DNA of 64,000 bases from Erysipelothrix piscisicarius. Its GTDB lineage: Bacteria; Bacillota_I; Bacilli_A; Erysipelotrichales; Erysipelotrichaceae. Both the position numbers and the translations under genes were made by a program. Of this stretch, positions 8,162-19,439 are shown in pieces (positions within the stretch are counted from its first letter, which is position 1; each line of letters opens with the position of its first letter). Under the pieces are notes generated by a model that saw nothing but the letters and a program-made list of their open reading frames with translations, ran no database searches and had not been told where the DNA came from. Where the stretch lies: assembly GCF_003931795.1 (NCBI RefSeq), contig NZ_CP034234.1:310001-374000 (forward strand), in the 5' to 3' direction.

Positions 8162-8784
8162 ATACATCTAAAAAAATAGCACAATATCTTCTTGAAGTAG
8201 AAGCTGTAACCTTAAGTCCAGATAATCTTTATACATGGGCAAGTGGAATAAAGAGTCCAATATATTGTGATAACCGAATCACAATGAGTTATCCTCATGT
8301 TCGAAAATATATTGCGGAAGCCTTTGCAAAAGCAATTCGTGAAACGTATCCAGAGGTAAATTATATTGTTGGAACTGCAACTGCTGGAATTCCACAAGCA
8401 TGTTGGGTCGCAGATTTATTAGACAAACCCATGGCTTATGTTCGACCTAAACCGAAAGATCATGGGAAAGGGAAACAAATTGAAGGGATGATTCCAAAAG
8501 GTTCAAAAGTTATCGTTATCGAAGACTTGATTTCAACTGGGGGAAGTTGTATCAAGGTTTGTGATGCATTGAAAGATGAAGGAATTGAAGTTCTTTGTGT
8601 TTATGCGGTCTTTACTTATGAGCTCCAAAAAGCTCTAGTGGCTTTCAATGAAGCAAAAATCACGTTACATACTTTGTCCAATTACTCAACATTGATTCAA
8701 GTAGCACGGGAAATGGAAGCGATAACGGACGAAAACCTATCATTACTCCAAGCTTGGGCTGAAAATCCATCTTCATTTAAATAA
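8158..8784 (+). CDS. pyrE: Orotate phosphoribosyltransferase
   Basis: This 208-residue enzyme joins orotate and PRPP to make OMP. The PRPP-binding loop is [20 protein letters not shown], and the catalytic flexible loop carries [17 protein letters not shown] with the conserved lysines. The start at 8158 overlaps the pyrF stop and has GGGAGG 8 bases upstream. No pyrB, pyrC, pyrD or pyrK follows, so this operon only covers orotate to UMP. Downstream an IS3-family element is inserted within 20 bases of the stop, and no terminator is visible before it. Confidence 0.97.
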   Translation: MNTSKKIAQYLLEVEAVTLSPDNLYTWASGIKSPIYCDNRITMSYPHVRKYIAEAFAKAIRETYPEVNYIVGTATAGIPQACWVADLLDKPMAYVRPKPKDHGKGKQIEGMIPKGSKVIVIEDLISTGGSCIKVCDALKDEGIEVLCVYAVFTYELQKALVAFNEAKITLHTLSNYSTLIQVAREMEAITDENLSLLQAWAENPSSFK

Positions 8785-8840
8785 AAAACTTAGTATATTT
8801 GGAACTGACCTAGTTCCTTGGGACTAAAGAAAAAACCAAG

Positions 8841-9700
8841 TTAGGATGAAGTTAACCGATAATTTACGGGAGATTGATATCCTAGCTTTTCTTGTATTCG
8901 ATTTTCATTGTAATATTTTAAATAGTTTATCACAGTTTGTGATACAATTTCAGTAGAACCCTTTAGTTCTGGGTTTAATTCGAATGTTTCACACTTTAGC
9001 GAGGCATGAAACGATTCGATAGGAGCATTATCAGCGGGTGTACCCTTACGGGACATACTCATGGTAATGCTTTTATTTTTTACTTTGAGTTGATACTCTT
9101 TTGATGTATAGACACTCCCTTGATCAGAATGAAGAATACATGGCTGAACGATATCCGGAAGTTGATTTAATGTATCAACCACACATTCTAGGTTTTGTCT
9201 GTCACTCAATGTAGACGCAATAATCTCACCATTATATAAATCCATGATCGTAGATAAATAGAGCATCTTATGGCCATAAGGGATGTAAGTGATATCTGTC
9301 ACCAATTTCTCTAGAGGACGTAGTGATTTAAAGTCGCGATTAATGATATTGGGCATAATGATCTTCGGATTTTGTTTTCGATACCGTTTGACCTAACACG
9401 GCATTGACATTGGTGTTTCTGCATTATCTTTGAACAGTGTTCTTATTGATAATTCTTTCTTTCGAATTAATGCAGTTATTTTCGATATCCATAACGAAAT
9501 TTATTTTCTTTACAAAGTTCAATTACTAATGCTTCATTGACAGAATAATTATTAGACTCTAGTTGCTCTTTTTTAGTCCAACGGTAATACGTTGACTTAG
9601 GTACCCCAAAAAGATTCAAGATATCTTTAAGAGATACAGTGTTGCGATACTCTTCAACGAGCTTGATGATTATTTCAGGAACCACATCCTTTCTCTTCAA
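8841..9700 (-). pseudogene. IS3-family transposase orfB, frameshifted
   Basis: Three pieces together make a DDE transposase. The N-terminal HTH_21-type region runs 9700-9476 and ends ...FRYGYRK. A middle segment is out of frame. The catalytic rve domain runs 9356-8841. The catalytic residues are visible as TDITYI, HSDQGSVY and NAPIESFH. The first break is in an A-run (four A where five would keep the frame into ITALIRKKELSIRT, near 9480). The second lies near 9390-9400. The transposase cannot be made as one protein, so the element should be immobile unless complemented. Confidence 0.88.
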
Positions 9701-9983
9701 ATACTTTTAATAGTTCAATTTGTTGCTCCAAAGATTTAATTCTAAGTCTTTGTGTTTCTTCGACCGTGTCTCCTTCAGGCCCTTTTCCAAAAGTATATTG
9801 CTTGCCTACAGGTTGAGAAAATCGATAGTGTTCACCATTTCGATACCATCTCCACCATGTTTTGACTTGTGTTACATTTTTTATTCCAAGTTCAGTCTGA
9901 ATAAACCTGCTTGAGTAGCCTGCCAATTTCATTTCTATAACTTTCATCTTTGTCTCATAGCTATGCATAGTTCGTGTTCCCAT
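9675..9983 (-). CDS. IS3-family transposase orfA (HTH protein)
   Basis: This 102-residue protein has an IS3-type helix-turn-helix (MKVIEMKLAGYSSRFIQTEL) and a C-terminal leucine-zipper-like stretch (RLRIKSLEQQIELLKVFEEK). It overlaps the start of orfB by 26 bases in another frame, the usual arrangement for a programmed -1 frameshift that makes OrfAB. Since orfB is broken, this gene only has a remnant role. Confidence 0.85.
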   Translation of the reverse strand: MGTRTMHSYETKMKVIEMKLAGYSSRFIQTELGIKNVTQVKTWWRWYRNGEHYRFSQPVGKQYTFGKGPEGDTVEETQRLRIKSLEQQIELLKVFEEKGCGS

Positions 9984-10074
9984 ATAAAAACCTCCTATAT
10001 TGAACTATTTTACAATAATTCTCATACAAGAGGTTTTTTTCTTTAGTCCCACGGAACTAGGTCAGTTCCTTCCC

Positions 10075-10953
10075 TTAAATCGGTGTTTTTATATGTTTAA
10101 TCATTTTAATATGGGAAATACCTACTTCTTCATATATTTCCCCAGTTATTTCAAATCCTTGTCTCTTATATATGTTCATTGCACTCAGTTGTGCGTTCAA
10201 TTCAATTTTATCAATCCCATTGTTTTCTGCTTGGATAATTGCATAGCGAACTAGTTTGGAAGCAATTTTTTTATTACGATATGGTTTTAGAACTGCGAGT
10301 CTTCCAATTTTCATTGTTCTATCAGAGCAATATAATCGCATTGTACCGATAACGTGATTCTGTTGCATTGCAACTACATGACTAACTTGTTGATGGTCAA
10401 GGATGTCAAGTTCATCATATTCTTCTGAAGGGTCAATATTTTGCTCATCTACAAATACTTTTTTACGGACATCAAGATATCTTTTAAACATAGATTCATC
10501 TACCTTTTTAATTTTCACTTGTTTATTTCGTTGCTGTTTAAAGAAATCCAACATCAGTTGTTTGGTTTTATCTCCTTGTATTCCCGCAATCACTTCTGGA
10601 TAGTGGTTATAGCCCTCTATCTTCGTAAAATCGATTACCGACCCTAAACAACCACTTTTAGGTTCTTTTGATCCGTAAACAACGGTACTTACCCTTGATT
10701 GCATAATGGCTCCTGTACACATTGCACAGGGTTCCAGTGTTACATATAAAGTGCAACCTTCTAAATTCCAAGAACCAAGTGTTTCTCCTGCCTGATCCAT
10801 CGCAATAATTTCCGCATGCCCAGAAGGTTGGTGTTGCGTTTCTCGAACATTATGACCTCGTCCAATGATTTGATTGTTGTAGACAACGACAGCACCAACA
10901 GGAACTTCTTCTTTATCATAAGCTTGAAGTGCTTCTTGATATGCCGCATCCAT
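10075..10953 (-). CDS. tadA: tRNA adenosine(34) deaminase TadA fused to a GNAT acetyltransferase domain
   Basis: Residues ~1-145 are a TadA deaminase. It has PVGAVVV, the zinc/catalytic motif GHAEIIAMDQA (His and the proton-shuttling Glu) and PCAMCTGAIM with the two zinc cysteines. TadA converts A34 to inosine in tRNA-Arg. Residues ~146-292 form a GNAT domain of the ElaA/YjcF type (RKKVFVDEQNIDPSEEYDELD; acetyl-CoA loop VLKPYRNKKIASKLV). Normal TadA is ~150-165 residues, so the second half is an added domain. The ATG at 10953 lacks a ribosome site. An AAGGGGG (10979-10985) sits 7 bases before an in-frame ATC at 10971 that would give IEHNKYMDAAYQ, the expected TadA N-terminus. The true start is therefore open. 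Confidence 0.9.
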   Translation of the reverse strand: MDAAYQEALQAYDKEEVPVGAVVVYNNQIIGRGHNVRETQHQPSGHAEIIAMDQAGETLGSWNLEGCTLYVTLEPCAMCTGAIMQSRVSTVVYGSKEPKSGCLGSVIDFTKIEGYNHYPEVIAGIQGDKTKQLMLDFFKQQRNKQVKIKKVDESMFKRYLDVRKKVFVDEQNIDPSEEYDELDILDHQQVSHVVAMQQNHVIGTMRLYCSDRTMKIGRLAVLKPYRNKKIASKLVRYAIIQAENNGIDKIELNAQLSAMNIYKRQGFEITGEIYEEVGISHIKMIKHIKTPI

Positions 10954-10991
10954 ATATTTGTTATGTTCGATAGTAACGCCCCCTTATATAC

Positions 10992-11077
10992 AAAAAGAGC
11001 CACAACACACATAAGAGCTAATGTAAGGCTGCTGCATTCCTGCCCTGACCTGGTTAACTAGATTATGTTGTTGTAGC
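10992..11077 (-). ncRNA. ffs: Signal recognition particle RNA (small SRP / 4.5S-type)
   Basis: Read on the minus strand, the apical part is ACCAGGTCAGGGCAGG followed by AATGCAGCAGCC, which matches the conserved SRP domain IV loop (GGTCAGG...GCAGC). Flanking arms GCTACAACAACATA and TATGTGTGTTGTGGC pair into a long helix, with a T5 run at the 3' end. A TATAAT at 11084-11089 with TTGCAT 16 bases upstream makes a promoter. The boundaries are my estimate. In Bacillus the scr gene also neighbours tadA. Confidence 0.88.
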
Positions 11078-11083
11078 ATAGTT

Positions 11084-11111
11084 ATTATACCAAAACTGTC
11101 TTAAAATGCAA
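11084..11111 (-). promoter_or_regulatory. Promoter of the SRP RNA gene
   Basis: On the minus strand, TATAAT (11084-11089) has TTGCAT 16 bases upstream. The RNA start would be near 11077. Confidence 0.7.
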
Positions 11112-11133
11112 CCTCTTAAACGACTAATTTAAA

Positions 11134-11149
11134 TGTTCCACGTGAAACA
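11134..11149. promoter_or_regulatory. parS site
   Basis: TGTTCCACGTGAAACA fits the 16-bp parS consensus TGTTNCACGTGAAACA exactly. It lies between the SRP RNA promoter and the HAD gene, about 13 kb from dnaA, on the same chromosome arm as gyrA and gyrB. The parB and soj genes are at 61.7-63.3 kb. It overlaps the place where a -35 element for the HAD gene would be (its TATAAT is at 11156-11161). Confidence 0.9.
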
Positions 11150-11178
11150 TTATGGTATAATTTCAATGGAGGTTTCTT

Positions 11179-11967
11179 ATGATTAAATTAATAGCAACTG
11201 ATATGGATCACACGCTTTTAGATGATGATTCAAATCTTCCTTGTAATTTTGAAGAGGTGCTTGCGGAGCTCAAGAACAACAACATCCATATGGTACTTGC
11301 AAGTGGTCGCACCCTCTTTAGCATTAAGAAGAAGGCCCATGATTATATCGATGATCTTTCGTTTGTTTCTGATAATGGTGCGATCGTTGAACATCAGGGT
11401 AAGATACTTTATCAATCTGTCTTTTCAAAACGCGATATTAAGATTGTTACCGAGGTTTTTAGACAATGCAAAGAAACATCGATTATCGCTTCCGGTATTA
11501 ATTGCGCCTATGTCGAACTTGGTGATCCAGTCCACGAACAATATCTTGAAGAGTATTATCCTGGCTTTGTTATCGTCGATGACTTAACAGACGTTGATCT
11601 TAATTTCGTTAAAATAACTGCATGCAGTCTTCATCACACCGTTTCTAATTTCCAAGAGATCGTACAATCAGCTCTAAACGGAACCTTTAATGCCGTTACA
11701 GCTGGCGCGGTGTGGATCGATGTTATGAACTCTGATGTTAATAAAGGACAAGGAATCCAGCACCTTCTACAAACGCTTAATATCGATGCTGCGGACATTG
11801 TTACGTTTGGTGACTATCACAACGACATCCAGATGTTAAAGCTCGCTGGACGCTCGTATGCCGTTTCTAACGCACACGAAGATGTGAAGCGAATCGTTAC
11901 TGAGGTAATTGATTCAAATAACAATAATGCGGTAATGAATCAAATTCAAAAATTAATCACTAAATAA
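11179..11967 (+). CDS. HAD-superfamily Cof-type phosphatase
   Basis: This 262-residue protein has HAD motif I as DMDHTLLDDD (DxDxT nucleophile pair) and motif II as LASGRTLFS. The lysine of motif III is in VNKGQGIQHLL, and motif IV is TFGDYHNDIQMLKLAG. The layout is the Cof/YkrA subfamily (Cap IIB), which dephosphorylates sugar phosphates, FMN or pyridoxal phosphate. The substrate is not predictable here. GGAGG precedes the ATG, and TATAAT is 18 bases upstream with a parS site just before it. A bidirectional terminator shared with serS follows. Confidence 0.93.
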   Translation: MIKLIATDMDHTLLDDDSNLPCNFEEVLAELKNNNIHMVLASGRTLFSIKKKAHDYIDDLSFVSDNGAIVEHQGKILYQSVFSKRDIKIVTEVFRQCKETSIIASGINCAYVELGDPVHEQYLEEYYPGFVIVDDLTDVDLNFVKITACSLHHTVSNFQEIVQSALNGTFNAVTAGAVWIDVMNSDVNKGQGIQHLLQTLNIDAADIVTFGDYHNDIQMLKLAGRSYAVSNAHEDVKRIVTEVIDSNNNNAVMNQIQKLITK

Positions 11968-12003
11968 AAAAATAGAGCCTATTGATTCGGCTCTATTTTT
12001 TTA
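11967..12003. terminator. Bidirectional terminator between the HAD gene and serS
   Basis: The stem AAATAGAGCC/GGCTCTATTT is flanked by A7 on one side and T7 on the other. It contains the serS stop codon in its loop and serves convergent genes. Confidence 0.9.
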
Positions 12004-13265
12004 TTAAATCCCATATAGGGTTGTAATGCTTCTGGTATAAGTACGCTTCCGTCTGCTTGAAGATTGTTTTCTAAAAAGGCGATAAGCATTCGTGGTGGTG
12101 CTACTACCGTATTGTTTAAGGTATGTGCGTAAACACGTCCTTCTGGTGTGTCAATACGTATTTTTAATCGACGCGCTTGTGCATCTGTTAAATTTGAGCA
12201 ACTTCCAACTTCAAAATATTTTTTCTGTCTAGGACTCCATGCTTCTACATCAACACTCTTGTTTTTTAAATCGGCAAGGTCTCCGGAACAACATTCGAGT
12301 ACACGTACAGGAATATCAAGGGTTCTAAAGAAATCTACTGAATTATGATAAAGTTCTTCAAAGAGTGCTGCACTATCATTTGGATGACAAACGACTACCA
12401 TTTCTTGTTTCTCAAATTGGTGTATACGGTATACACCGCGTTCTTCAATACCGTGCGCGCCCACTTCTTTTCGGAAACATGGTGAGTAGCTGGTAAGTTT
12501 GTGTGGGAGCGTTTCTCCATCAATAATTGTATCGATATACTTACCTATCATTGAGTGTTCACTCGTACCGATAAGATAAAGGTCTTCACCTTCAATTTTA
12601 TACATCATGTTTTCCATCTCTTCAAAACTCATAACACCACTAACAACGTCACGATGAATCATAAATGGAGGGATTCCATAGTCATATCCACGATCAATCA
12701 TGAAATCACGGGCATAAGTTGTCACCGCTGAATGAAGTCTCGCAATGTCTTTTTGTAAATAGTAGAATCCTGCTCCGGCAACCTTACGTGCGGCATCAAG
12801 ATCAATTCCACCAAATGACTCCATAATATCCGTATGGTAAGGAACATCGAAGCCTTTATCGATAATTTCACCTACAGTATAACGTTCTACATTTTCGCTA
12901 TCATCTTTTCCGATAGGAACGTCATCCGCAATAATATTAGGGATTTCCATCATCAAACCTTTAATTTTTTCAAATAGAGGTTCTTCTCTCTCTTCGATTT
13001 CTTTTAGTTCAAGGGCGAAGGCCTGTACCTGTTCCTTTACAGCATTTGCTTCTTCAATCTTCTTTTGTCCCATAAGTTGGCCGATTTGCTTACTTAAAGC
13101 ATTACGTTGCCCTCTTAATTCATCCGCACGTGTTTTAATACCGCGGTATTCGATATCCAAAGCAATGATTTCATCTACCATATTTTCCTTATGATCTTGG
13201 AATTTCTTCTTAAGGTTGTCCTTAATAAGCTCAGGATTCGTTCTAAATAGATTAATATCTAACAT
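11979..13265 (-). CDS. serS: Seryl-tRNA synthetase
   Basis: This 428-residue class II synthetase charges tRNA-Ser. The N-terminal tRNA-binding coiled coil is at residues ~28-105 (from LKKKFQDHKENMVDEIIALD to EREEPLFEKIKGLM). The catalytic core has motif 2 (SYSPCFRKEVG then ERGVYRIHQFEKQE) and motif 3 (LNNTVVAPPRMLIAFLE). The start MLDINLFRTNPE at 13265 is set by AAGGAG 8 bases upstream. The open frame further upstream crosses the leader and is not coding. It sits behind a T-box, so expression should rise when tRNA-Ser is uncharged. Confidence 0.97.
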   Translation of the reverse strand: MLDINLFRTNPELIKDNLKKKFQDHKENMVDEIIALDIEYRGIKTRADELRGQRNALSKQIGQLMGQKKIEEANAVKEQVQAFALELKEIEEREEPLFEKIKGLMMEIPNIIADDVPIGKDDSENVERYTVGEIIDKGFDVPYHTDIMESFGGIDLDAARKVAGAGFYYLQKDIARLHSAVTTYARDFMIDRGYDYGIPPFMIHRDVVSGVMSFEEMENMMYKIEGEDLYLIGTSEHSMIGKYIDTIIDGETLPHKLTSYSPCFRKEVGAHGIEERGVYRIHQFEKQEMVVVCHPNDSAALFEELYHNSVDFFRTLDIPVRVLECCSGDLADLKNKSVDVEAWSPRQKKYFEVGSCSNLTDAQARRLKIRIDTPEGRVYAHTLNNTVVAPPRMLIAFLENNLQADGSVLIPEALQPYMGFNKKIEPNQ

Positions 13266-13281
13266 ATTTTTCTCCTTTTGA

Positions 13282-13487
13282 AAATAAAAAAAACACCTCT
13301 TAAGGGACGTATGTACGTGGTGCCACCCTTTTTTCATATGTTCCACGTGGAACATACCTTTAACAGATAACGGTTGTCTTCCGAAATTAATCTCTCCAGG
13401 GTGGAACTATAGCGTTTTATAATGATTTTCACCAAACATCATCTCTCTTAAATAAAACAGTTATATTATTCCCTTTCAACGAGTTTA
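13282..13487 (-). promoter_or_regulatory. T-box riboswitch leader of serS
   Basis: On the minus strand the leader carries the Stem I motif AAGAGAGATGATG...GGTGAAAA, the CCCTGGAGAG-type segment, and the T-box proper AGGGTGGCACCACG. A terminator hairpin with T8 ends near 13282. TCC at the place expected for the specifier (just before ACCCTGGAG) would be a serine codon and agrees with serS; this codon assignment is inference. Uncharged tRNA-Ser should stabilise the antiterminator. A 16-bp parS-like palindrome lies inside the leader. Confidence 0.92.
13339..13354. promoter_or_regulatory. parS site inside the serS T-box leader
   Basis: TGTTCCACGTGGAACA is a perfect palindrome and differs from the parS consensus by one base in the right half (GGAACA for GAAACA). 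It is transcribed as part of the serS leader and in RNA forms a strong hairpin between Stem I and the T-box antiterminator. It lies 2.2 kb from the other parS site. Confidence 0.75.
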
Positions 13488-13492
13488 AGTAA

Positions 13493-13521
13493 ATTATAGC
13501 GATTATCATATTTTAAGTCAA
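13493..13521 (-). promoter_or_regulatory. Sigma-A promoter of serS
   Basis: On the minus strand, TTGACT (13516-13521) and TATAAT (13493-13498) are 17 bases apart, directly upstream of the T-box leader. Confidence 0.88.
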
Positions 13522-13530
13522 ATAGAATCG

Positions 13531-13563
13531 AAAGAAAAAAAGCAAGGATTTTATCCTTGCTTT
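13531..13563 (-). terminator. Terminator of the gyrB-gyrA transcript
   Basis: On the minus strand, AAGCAAGGAT and ATCCTTGCTT form a stem followed by a long T-run, directly after the gyrA stop. Confidence 0.88.
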
Positions 13564-13565
13564 GC

Positions 13566-16076
13566 TTATTCGGTTATTTCTATTTCTTTGTTTTCAATTT
13601 GTACTTCCGGTTCGTTCGTTTGATCGTCTTCGGGTTCCTCATCAACTGTCGGTTGTAGTATTGCTACTTGAGAAACAGAATCCGATTCACCAACATTAAT
13701 CAATCTTACACCAATTGTTGAACGTCCATAGATTCCGATATTGCTAATCTCTGTTCGAATAACAGTACCCTCGTTTGATATAATTAATGCTTCTTCATCA
13801 CCGTTAACTGCACGTAATGAAACAAGTTCGCCGTTTTTCTCAGTAATATTTACTGTTTTAACACCTTTAGCACCACGTTTCGTACGGCGGTATTCCGAAA
13901 TGTCTGTACGCTTACCGTATCCCTTTTCAGTTACCGCTAAAATATATTGACCTTCACGATCCGTCGCAATCCCTACAACTTCACCTTCATCAACATTGAA
14001 TCCAATAACACCTGACGCTGTACGTCCCATTGAACGAACCTCATTCTCATCGAATCGAACAGCTTTACCGTTGCTTCCTCCGATAATGATTTCGTTGTCC
14101 CCGTTAGTCATACGAACACCTACGAGTTCATCATCTTCTCGTAACGTAATTGCAATTTTACCGTTTTGACGGATCGATTCAAATTCTTGAACTTCAACTC
14201 GTTTCACTATACCTTGCTTTGTAACGAAGAATGCATATCTCGATTCATCATCTTTGGCAACTTTCACGAGCGTTTTAACGGTTTCTCCTTCTGCAAGATT
14301 CAATAAGTTTACAACAGGTATCCCCTTTGATGTTCGGCTTGAAGACGGTACATTAAATCCACGAATACGGTAGACTTTACCAAGGTTTGTAAAGAGTAGT
14401 AGATAGTCATGCGTCGACATTGCAATGAATTGATCCACTGTATCTTCATCATAAGTACTAATACCACGTACACCTTTCCCACCACGGTTTTGTGTGTTGA
14501 ATGAATCAACTGTTGTTCGCTTGATATAACCATTCATAGTCATCGTAACAACAATATCTTCCACCGGAATTAAATCTTCATCCAACATGTCAATATCCGC
14601 TTCTACGATTTCTGAACGGCGATCATCACCGAATTTTGTTTTAATTTCGGTCAATTCGTCTTTAATAATGGTAAGTAAGCGATCATGGTTCGCTAAAATA
14701 TCTTTTAAATCAATAATTAGAATTGTTAATTCATTAAATTCGCTCTCGACTTTATCACGTTGTAACCCAGTTAAACGACGTAATTGCATATCTAATACCG
14801 CTTTAGACTGGATCTCTGTTAAGTCAAATGCTTCATTAAGTCGGGTAATCGCCTCCGGATCGTCTTTAGATGATCGAATAATTGAGATTACTTCATCGAT
14901 ATGATCAAGTGCAATCATCAACCCTTGAAGAATATGTGCCCGATCTTCGGCTTTCTTCAATTCAAATTGTGTTCTACGTGTAACGATTTCAATTTGATGG
15001 TCGCGATAATGACTTAATACCTGTAATAGATTTAAGAGCTCGGGACGGCCATTCACCAACGCAAGCATATTTACCCCAAAAGATGATTGGAGGGCAGTAA
15101 GACGATAAAGTTGATTTAAGACAACCTCTGCTTGAACTTCTCTTCGTAATTCAACAACAATACGAATTCCTTCACGGTTTGATTCATCTCTTAAATCGGT
15201 AATTCCGTCAATTTCTTTATCACGAACAAGAGTAGCAATTTTTTCAACTAATGTGGCTTTATTTACTTGATATGGAATTTCAGAAATAACAATACGTGGC
15301 TTCCCGTTTTTCATTTCTTCGATATCCACTTTAGCCCGCATAACTACAGAACCGCGTCCTGTTTCAAATGCTGACTTAATACCACTACGACCTAATAGGA
15401 GCGCACCTGTTGGGAAGTCGGGTCCGAAAATGTATTCATCCATTAATTCTTTAATTGTAATATCTGGATTATCGATAAGTGCAATCGTTGCGTCAATAAC
15501 TTCGCCAAGATTATGAGGAGGGATGTTTGTTGCCATACCAACCGCAATTCCGGTTCCACCATTAACGAGAACGTTTGGGAAACGTGACGGAAGCACTGCA
15601 GGTTCGCGTTCTTCACCGTCGTAGTTATCAATGAAATCAACGGTGTTTTTATTGATATCACGAATTAATTCCATCGAAATTTTAGACATACGCGCTTCGG
15701 TATAACGCATCGCAGCTGCACCGTCGCCATCGACTGATCCAAAGTTTCCGTGACCATCAATCAACATATAGCGGTATGAAAACTCTTGGGCCATACGTAC
15801 CATTGAATCATACACAGCCGTATCCCCATGCGGGTGATACTTACCAATTACTTCACCAACAATACGTGCTGACTTTTTATAAGGTTTATCACTCGTCATA
15901 CCAAGATCATTCATTGCGTATAAGATTCGACGATGAACGGGTTTTAGACCATCACGGACATCTGGCAACGCACGTGAAACAATAACCGACATGGCATAGG
16001 AGACGAATGATTTTTTCATTTCTTCAGAAATATTACGTTGTTTTATTTTGTCATAACTTTGTGTATTATCTTCCAT
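13566..16076 (-). CDS. gyrA: DNA gyrase subunit A
   Basis: This 836-residue topoisomerase II subunit cuts and rejoins DNA. The breakage-reunion domain starts [17 protein letters not shown], and the catalytic tyrosine is in [14 protein letters not shown]. The quinolone-resistance region ([20 protein letters not shown]) carries Asp at the usual Ser83-equivalent neighbourhood: HPHGDTAVY has T-A-V-Y where many species have SAIY. The C-terminal beta-pinwheel has repeats with [10 protein letters not shown] (GyrA box) and [12 protein letters not shown] Glu/Asp-rich tail ends the protein. It lies 9 bases after gyrB, in the same operon. Confidence 0.98.
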   Translation of the reverse strand: MEDNTQSYDKIKQRNISEEMKKSFVSYAMSVIVSRALPDVRDGLKPVHRRILYAMNDLGMTSDKPYKKSARIVGEVIGKYHPHGDTAVYDSMVRMAQEFSYRYMLIDGHGNFGSVDGDGAAAMRYTEARMSKISMELIRDINKNTVDFIDNYDGEEREPAVLPSRFPNVLVNGGTGIAVGMATNIPPHNLGEVIDATIALIDNPDITIKELMDEYIFGPDFPTGALLLGRSGIKSAFETGRGSVVMRAKVDIEEMKNGKPRIVISEIPYQVNKATLVEKIATLVRDKEIDGITDLRDESNREGIRIVVELRREVQAEVVLNQLYRLTALQSSFGVNMLALVNGRPELLNLLQVLSHYRDHQIEIVTRRTQFELKKAEDRAHILQGLMIALDHIDEVISIIRSSKDDPEAITRLNEAFDLTEIQSKAVLDMQLRRLTGLQRDKVESEFNELTILIIDLKDILANHDRLLTIIKDELTEIKTKFGDDRRSEIVEADIDMLDEDLIPVEDIVVTMTMNGYIKRTTVDSFNTQNRGGKGVRGISTYDEDTVDQFIAMSTHDYLLLFTNLGKVYRIRGFNVPSSSRTSKGIPVVNLLNLAEGETVKTLVKVAKDDESRYAFFVTKQGIVKRVEVQEFESIRQNGKIAITLREDDELVGVRMTNGDNEIIIGGSNGKAVRFDENEVRSMGRTASGVIGFNVDEGEVVGIATDREGQYILAVTEKGYGKRTDISEYRRTKRGAKGVKTVNITEKNGELVSLRAVNGDEEALIISNEGTVIRTEISNIGIYGRSTIGVRLINVGESDSVSQVAILQPTVDEEPEDDQTNEPEVQIENKEIEITE

Positions 16077-16085
16077 TGTGTCCTC

Positions 16086-19078
<2,993 letters not shown>

Positions 19079-19089
<11 letters not shown>

Positions 19090-19291
19090 GTTCTGTTGTG
19101 ATTTCGTGTTTATTACCGTTAATTACAACAACATCTCCAGGATACAACTTTCTACCGCGTCGGTTCTCTTCTTCACCGTTTACTTGAATCGAAAACGTAT
19201 GAATGAGGTGTTTCGCTTCTCCACCTGAATTAACATAATCCGCCACTTTTAGAAATTGCCCTAAAGTGATATATTGAGTCTCTTTTTTCAT
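19079..19291 (-). CDS. yaaA: S4-domain RNA-binding protein YaaA
   Basis: This 70-residue protein is a single S4 RNA-binding fold: TLGQFLKVADYVNSGGEAKH, then QVNGEEENRRGRKLYPGDVV. Small S4 proteins of this type sit between dnaN and recF in most Firmicutes, which supports the name. Its role is thought to be in ribosome biogenesis. The start at 19291 is preferred over 19300 because AAGG lies 9 bases upstream; the first ATG overlaps the ribosome site. A TATAAT further upstream begins the yaaA-recF-gyrB-gyrA transcript. Unusually, fruA and not dnaN is its upstream neighbour. Confidence 0.9.
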
Positions 19292-19300
19292 AGCACCCAT

Positions 19301-19382
19301 CCTTTTTATTACCTTTTTATTACCTTATTATTATACTATAAAAACGAATTAAAATCATCTTTTTACGGCTCATATAACGCAC
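19301..19382 (-). promoter_or_regulatory. Promoter region of the yaaA-recF-gyrB-gyrA operon
   Basis: On the minus strand a TATAAT appears in AGTATAATAATAAGG, followed by two tandem copies of GGTAATAAAAA just before the yaaA ribosome site. No good -35 is visible. The tandem repeat may be a regulator site or simply AT-rich sequence. Confidence 0.5.
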
Positions 19383-19418
19383 AAAAAACCACATTCTTTA
19401 AACCAAATGTGGTTTCAT
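19383..19418 (-). terminator. Terminator of the fructose operon
   Basis: On the minus strand AAACCACAT and ATGTGGTTT pair around a 12-base loop and are followed by a T-run, directly after fruA. Confidence 0.85.
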
Positions 19419-19439
19419 GATAATTGTGTTAAAAAAGAA

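Larger units (their letters stand above)
8801..10069 (-). mobile_element. IS3-family insertion sequence, decayed
   Basis: The element is bounded by near-perfect inverted repeats of ~37 bp. The left end begins GGAACTGACCTAGTTCC (8801) and the right end finishes GGAACTAGGTCAGTTCC (10069). The inner parts share GGGACTAAAGAAAAAA and its complement. It contains orfA and a broken orfB on the minus strand. I see no convincing target duplication next to either end, which suggests old flanks or one-sided rearrangement. It separates pyrE from tadA. Confidence 0.88.

Noticed and set aside
10816-11061. Open frames across the SRP RNA on both strands
   Set aside because: They overlap a clear structured RNA and tadA; no ribosome site or family match.
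13265-13355. N-terminal extension of SerS (starting MFHVEHMKKG)
   Set aside because: This frame runs through the T-box and its terminator; the start at 13265 has a good ribosome site and matches the SerS N-terminus.
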